A stretch of DNA of 64,000 bases from Calliphora vicina (Eukaryota > Arthropoda > Insecta > Diptera > Calliphoridae): contig NC_088783.1 in assembly GCF_958450345.1 (NCBI RefSeq), positions 53,916,395-53,980,394 of the forward strand. The letters run 5' to 3'. Below are positions 59,283 to 64,000 of this stretch, in pieces. A program made the translations under genes and the position numbers. The stretch's first letter is position 1, and each line of letters opens with the position of its first letter. The notes under the pieces are model-generated. The model was not told the origin of the DNA. It made no database searches and worked only from the letters and a program-made list of their open reading frames with translations.

Positions 59283-59559
59283 AACAGTTTAGTTACACGC
59301 CTCTGTTTCATTTCGTTCATTCATGAAATTGCTGTAAATAAAATAATTAACAATTATTATTTTAGCAATAACTCATTAATTGAACAGATAGTTATAAATG
59401 GATGAGCTTAACATTGAAGTTTTTTTAAATTTAAAAAAAAATTAATTTATTAGTAAATTTTAAAGCAAAAAATAAAAAGTTTTAATTTTTTTTTTCATTA
59501 AATGTTTAAATTAATGAAAAAATGTTACGAAAAATTTTTTTTTATGATGAAAAAAAAAT

Positions 59560-59780
59560 AGGGTTTAAAAATATTTTGACCTATTGTAGGTCCGACTTAC
59601 TATGGTCTTATATACACCGTTGCAAAGGTCTTTCAAATATCTATTAGATATCCATATTGTCTATATTAATGACTTAGTAATACAGATATAGATAAAAACT
59701 ATGTAAAAAACCGAGGTTGTCCTGGGTTTTTCTCAGCCATTTGTGGGCCATTTTTTGCCACTCATGGTGAAGAGTATAAT
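59560..59780 (-). repeat. Dispersed TATACCCTTC repeat, copy k (truncated, inverted)
   Basis: ATTGTAGGTCCGACTTACTA to CTCATGGTGAAGAGTATA, with the middle deleted. Confidence 0.7.
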
Positions 59781-60695
59781 TAAGGATAACTGGAGAACAC
59801 TTAGACCGAAATGCTATTAAATAAATTATTACTATTATTTATCCAATAATTAAATAATGTTTAATTTTGCAAACGAAAAAAATATTAATAATTATATGTT
59901 AAATAAAATTGCTATTGCTAAAATATATTTTAATACAGTTAAACCAAAATTAAAACAAAATCTTCAAAAACTGGTTGCCAAAAACCTGATAGCAGACTTT
60001 TTTCATTAAATAAATAAATCGCTTTATTTTTTATTTTTTTCTCAAAAACATTTTGTTAAAACTCAAATTTATAATTATTAATATGAAACTGATGAAATGT
60101 AATTTGCCTTGAACTTGATTTTACTTTGAAAATAACAACAAAATCGTAAAAATATTGAAAAAAACACACACACACTAACACACATTTAAACAACTACAGC
60201 AGCGATTATTGTCTGGCATTTAAAATATGTACATACAAACATACATATATTTTTCTCGCTTATGATTTGTACTTGTGTTGTTATTGTACAACAAACAGAC
60301 TATTATTATTTTTGAAAATGAAAGAGCGAAAAAAAAACTGAATATAAAATAAGAAAATAAAAGTATAGCAATAAAATAACAAAAGACACATACTATTCAC
60401 TCACAAAAGATGAAGATCATGAACAGAGCAAAAAAAAATAATAAAAATAAAAAAGCTATAAAAAGATATTTAACGAAAAAACTGCAATTCAAAAAAGTAT
60501 ATATTTGAAAAGAAGAAGATACAGACGATTTTTAAACGTTGTTGTTTGTAGCATGTGTATGTATTCATATATAGGAAGGACGGTTAAACGATGTGAGATG
60601 AGGTTAATGGTACTTCATCATCATTTTAAATATTTTTGTGTAGATTTTTTTATTAAATATTATTTTTCACACATATATTCTTCTTCTTCTTGATT
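59781..60695. other. AT-rich non-coding DNA
   Basis: No gene seen; A-rich with an ACAC run near 60168. Confidence 0.45.
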
Positions 60696-60697
60696 TT

Positions 60698-61218
60698 ATA
60701 CCCACCATCAAAAAAGATTGGAGGTATATTGATATTGTCATTCCGTTTGTAACACATCGAAATATTTGTTGATAAGATTTGTTTGGTATAGAAAATGGGC
60801 AACACCGGTGTATAATTTCACCTAGCACCCATTCAAATGTCGCCCCGGATTATTGTTTGAGCAGTCATAAATATGTTGATTATGCGGCAATTCTGACAAG
60901 ATTTTGCACAAATATTGACTAAGTAGCCTGAAATTATACTTGTCAACATTTGTCCCTAGTCCCCATAAAAGGCCCCCCTCAGAAAATGACTTGAACTTTT
61001 TAATTGCTTCATGATAATTAATATCATGATGAAATTGGGGGTCACAAACAAGTTAATATTAAACTAAATCGTTCTACCAACTTTTGTGAGGATGGGTCCA
61101 TAATTGACTCTATTCCCCATATAATCCCTATATCAGAAAAAATTGTTATTGTCTCATATTGATAAATGGGTATACAAGTTTCTACACAGACGAATATAAC
61201 ACTCTTACTTGTTTTTAT
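60698..61218 (+). repeat. Related but distinct TATACCC repeat
   Basis: It starts TATACCCACCATCAAAAAAG and GTCATTCCGTTTGTAACACA and ends ACGAATATAACACTCTTACT. The ends match the TATACCCTTC family, while the interior (ACCTAGCACCCATTCAAATG) is unrelated, so this is a second subfamily using the same ends. Confidence 0.65.
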
Positions 61219-61599
61219 TGATGTTTTCTGTGTTTTTTTTATTTTATTGACTTAGTTGGCCTGAGGGTTACATTTTAATACCTTAATTAACTATAAGTTT
61301 ATTTATAAAGCTTTTAAAATAGAAAAAATAAGTTTGTATTGACATTTAACCCAAACGTTTTTCTGTTGATATGTATGTGTTTTGAAGTAAATGACAAAAC
61401 CGCTAAGTGGTCAACATTTTTTGTGCGGAAAATAAAAGTGCTGCCCAGTTTTATATTTGATGTAACACAGTGCACATTGGTTTAGAAAGTTTTTATTTAG
61501 GAAATAATTTGGTAGCTCGTGAACTATAGAAGATATCTTAATGAAATTTCATATAGTCAGTACAGAGGTGTTTTTTAGTTGATTTGTCACATCGGTCCT

Positions 61600-62070
61600 A
61601 CTAATTTTAAAAAAAAATTTTCGAGGCAAAAAAAAACTTTGTTGTTTACACTGCAGCCACACGATCAAGTTTTTCTTGATAGTCTTTTACATATACTGTT
61701 TGTCAAAATTTATAAAAATTGAAAGCGGTGACGTAGGCAGCACGCAACTTGAAAACAATTTTAGTACAAATTGGACATAAAAATGTAATCAGCTGTTTTC
61801 TTGAATGAAAAATTGAACACCAACTTGAATGTGAAATTGAATGCAAGTTCGTTTCAATTCTTAAAAGTGTGAGTGTATTAGTAAAAAAGTGTGAGTGTAT
61901 TAAAACTTGAAAGGCAAAACTTGATCGTGTAACCCCCAAGTAACACTATACTGTTCAATAACTAAGTGAGAATAAATGATAGATATAAACTCTTCAAAAT
62001 GACATGCAAGTTAGTAAAGACAAAAACCGCGTTCAAAAGTTACGTCATCTATTGTAAATCCCGCATTTTA
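61600..62070. mobile_element. Mariner 5' end fragment split by a MITE
   Basis: AACTTTGTTGTTTACAC and, after the insertion, TATACTGTTCAATAACTAAG to AAATCCCGCATTTTA match the 5' end of the mariner family (13850-13990). The insertion is 61653-61946. Confidence 0.72.
61653..61946. mobile_element. ~294-bp MITE nested in the mariner end
   Basis: CACACGATCAAGTTTTTCTT near the left and AAAACTTGATCGTGTAA near the right are inverted repeats. (T)ACAC is repeated at the junctions. Internal GTGTGAGTGTATTA is tandemly repeated twice. Confidence 0.72.
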
Positions 62071-63586
62071 CAAACTATCACAATGTATTATTATTATTAT
62101 TTTGTTTGCTCTTATAAAAGTCATGTAAGATCAAATAAACATTTGCTGAAAATAGTGGTTACGTTTTTATCGTCAAATATTTTATCAAGGTTACAAATTT
62201 TGGGGGCCACCCACTAATTCCAACCATTCCAACTACGATCCCATGTAAATGCAAATCAAATCGGAAACACCTCAATTTTTTTTGTATATAAATTCAATGA
62301 TTATGAACCACTATGTGCTGTAATTAATAGAAATATAGTAAAAATAACTGATCTCTTTTATTCCAGTAAATGAAAAACGTTAAACAAAACAAATAAATCT
62401 ATTTACATGGCAACATTGTTACCTTGGTACTTTAAAAAGTGCTGCCAAATCAAACTTCAAATCAATAACGGTTAGTTACAGCACAATGTAACCTGACTTT
62501 GACAAAGTTTTCAGCAATTTTATTTTTGTTTAACAAAAAATAACCTTTAATTTACTAAGAATTGCATAGCAATAGATTTATTTTGAAATTTTGTTTACTG
62601 TAAAATATAATGATTAATTATACACTACTAGTTAAAAGATTTATTTATAAATCACGTGTTTATTATTATTTTTTTTTTGCAAAAACAGCAGCAAACCATT
62701 TGTTAGTCATGAATTTTGAGTCATATTTGAGATTAGAAATATAAGAGCAAAAAATAAAAATAAAAGATTTCCTGTGGGCATGAATATGAATTAAAAAAAA
62801 ACAATATTATACAAAAAAACGTCATAATGTTTGAAATACAAACATATTTGTTTTTATTTATGATGGTTTTTATTAAAATGCTGAGAACAATTCGTTTTCA
62901 TACCATCACTATATTTTACACTTGGCCGGCGTAACGGACGTTTGATTTTAAGAATTTTTTTTTGGATTTTTCGTATTCATCAGAAAGGAAATGACGTAGT
63001 CTTTTCAATCTTTTATTTATTCATTCAATTCACTTGTAGTTTTAAGACATTTAACAAAAATTGTTGTTGAAATTGTTATTTCTTTTGATATCAATTTTAC
63101 ACCATAAATTAAAAAAAAATGCTGCTCTGCTGTGTGTCTGACACGAACAATAGCAAGTAAGTGATTTTATTTTAAGATATTGTCATTGCCAATTAACTAT
63201 TGTCTGACTAAATGTCTGTTTGCCGCTGTTGCCTCCCTGCCTGCAGTATTCAGCCATCCATCCAGCTGTCTGTATCGTCTGCATTACATGATTAAATTGT
63301 AAGAAAATCCAGACAGTTTATAGACACATACTCGCTGGCATTCGCACTGTGATGCTATTTTTAAGCGATTTTGTGTCTTAATTTAGTTTGATGTCAAAAA
63401 TGTTTTTCCTTTTACAATGTATTGAAATTAATGTGGGTGTTTTGTGTGTTGCTGTTTGTTTTCTTTCAAGCACCAGACTTGCTAATAGACCCCAGTGGAA
63501 AATTATTGTTGAAATTTCAGTATTTAGCAATAAGGAGTGCGGTACTAAAAAGGGAACTATGTAGTTACTTTTGGCATCAGAAATTA
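62071..63586. other. AT-rich non-coding DNA
   Basis: A fragment of the 15842 MITE lies near 62140-62185. The 61-codon frame at 63422-63607 follows a TTTCTTTCAAG acceptor-like tract but resembles nothing known, so I do not call it a gene. Confidence 0.4.
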
Positions 63587-63589
63587 TTA

Positions 63590-63767
63590 CCCCCTGTTTA
63601 TACTTGACAAATGTTTATCATAACAATTAATGACGTTTGTTGTCAAGACAAAGTTGTCTGTGCAAAAGCACTAACAATTTTGTCAAAACGAAGCAATAAT
63701 ACTAATAAATGGAGGCAACCATTTTGAAATTTATCATGATAAAATTTGATCAGGTATAGACAGGGGG
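63590..63767. mobile_element. CCCCTGTCTATAC-type MITE, copy 4, complete
   Basis: CCCCCTGTTTATACTTGACA and ATCAGGTATAGACAGGGGG are the inverted ends. TTA flanks both sides (63587-63589, 63768-63770), as expected for a 3-bp duplication of the PIF/Harbinger type (inference). The interior carries GTTGTCAAGACAAAGTTGTC. Confidence 0.85.
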
Positions 63768-64000
63768 TTAAGAAAAAACATTGTCACCATTTTTATGGCA
63801 GCACTCCTTATGAACAGTAATTTTGGGAGATATAAATTTATAACAAAATAAATCCACTTAAATTTCAATTTTTATTAATTAATTGATGCATTATTCCTTA
63901 CCATATTTGTGTGTTTTGATTTTTTTTTATTAATAAATGCAAAATTTAACATTTATATTTTCCAATTTACCTTAAATATCATATAAAAACAATATATTTT

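Noticed and set aside
1..64000. Bacterial-type features (operons, CRISPR, ribosome binding sites), tRNA or rRNA genes
   Set aside because: The window is animal DNA. Scanning by eye showed no regularly spaced direct repeats with spacers and no tRNA-like cloverleaf or rRNA segment.

Overview
This is nuclear DNA of a higher fly. It is very AT-rich, with long poly-A/T and CAA/GTT runs, short GT-AG introns, mariner/Tc1 and non-LTR relics, and a dispersed GTCY-containing repeat of the kind seen across Diptera. A calyptrate fly, perhaps a blowfly, is my guess; nothing in the window fixes the species. I saw no tRNA, rRNA or CRISPR array.

Region 1-10.3 kb is the most interesting part: a young, structured amplicon. 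Three tandem units of about 1.6 kb (2855-7632) each carry an intact gene for an unrecognised 138-139 residue, very hydrophobic protein with an intron just after the stop codon. They are bracketed by two units (1-2505 and 7670-9320) in which the same upstream DNA leads into a broken copy of the SWI/SNF subunit gene Bap111 (dalao; vertebrate SMARCE1/BAF57). Positions 1 to about 1240 reappear at 7736 to about 8975 with a constant 7735-base offset, so the real repeat is probably a higher-order unit (one Bap111 unit plus three small-gene units) that continues left of the window. The right-hand Bap111 unit is fused in frame to a small-gene copy (9115-9642), which then folds back into an inverted, stop-containing copy around a Bap111-derived centre (9323-10300).

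From 10.3 kb to the end I find no convincing protein-coding host gene. Three places look like non-coding first exons on the + strand (near 11.5-11.72, 28.9-29.19 and 36.54-36.68 kb). The last has a TATA box and all three end in a splice donor, so much of the window may be the 5' intronic region of a large gene whose coding exons lie to the right. That is inference.

The rest is transposon debris in AT-rich DNA: at least six relics of one mariner family, Tc1-like and other Tc1/mariner relics, three non-LTR retrotransposon fragments (one with a YADD reverse transcriptase motif), about ten pieces of a dispersed repeat running from TATACCCTTC to CTTACTTGTTT, and many short inverted-repeat elements (MITEs). 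Several MITEs have target-site duplications that can be read directly, including a 1.5-kb hAT-like element with an 8-bp duplication (55503-57020) and MITEs nested inside other elements.
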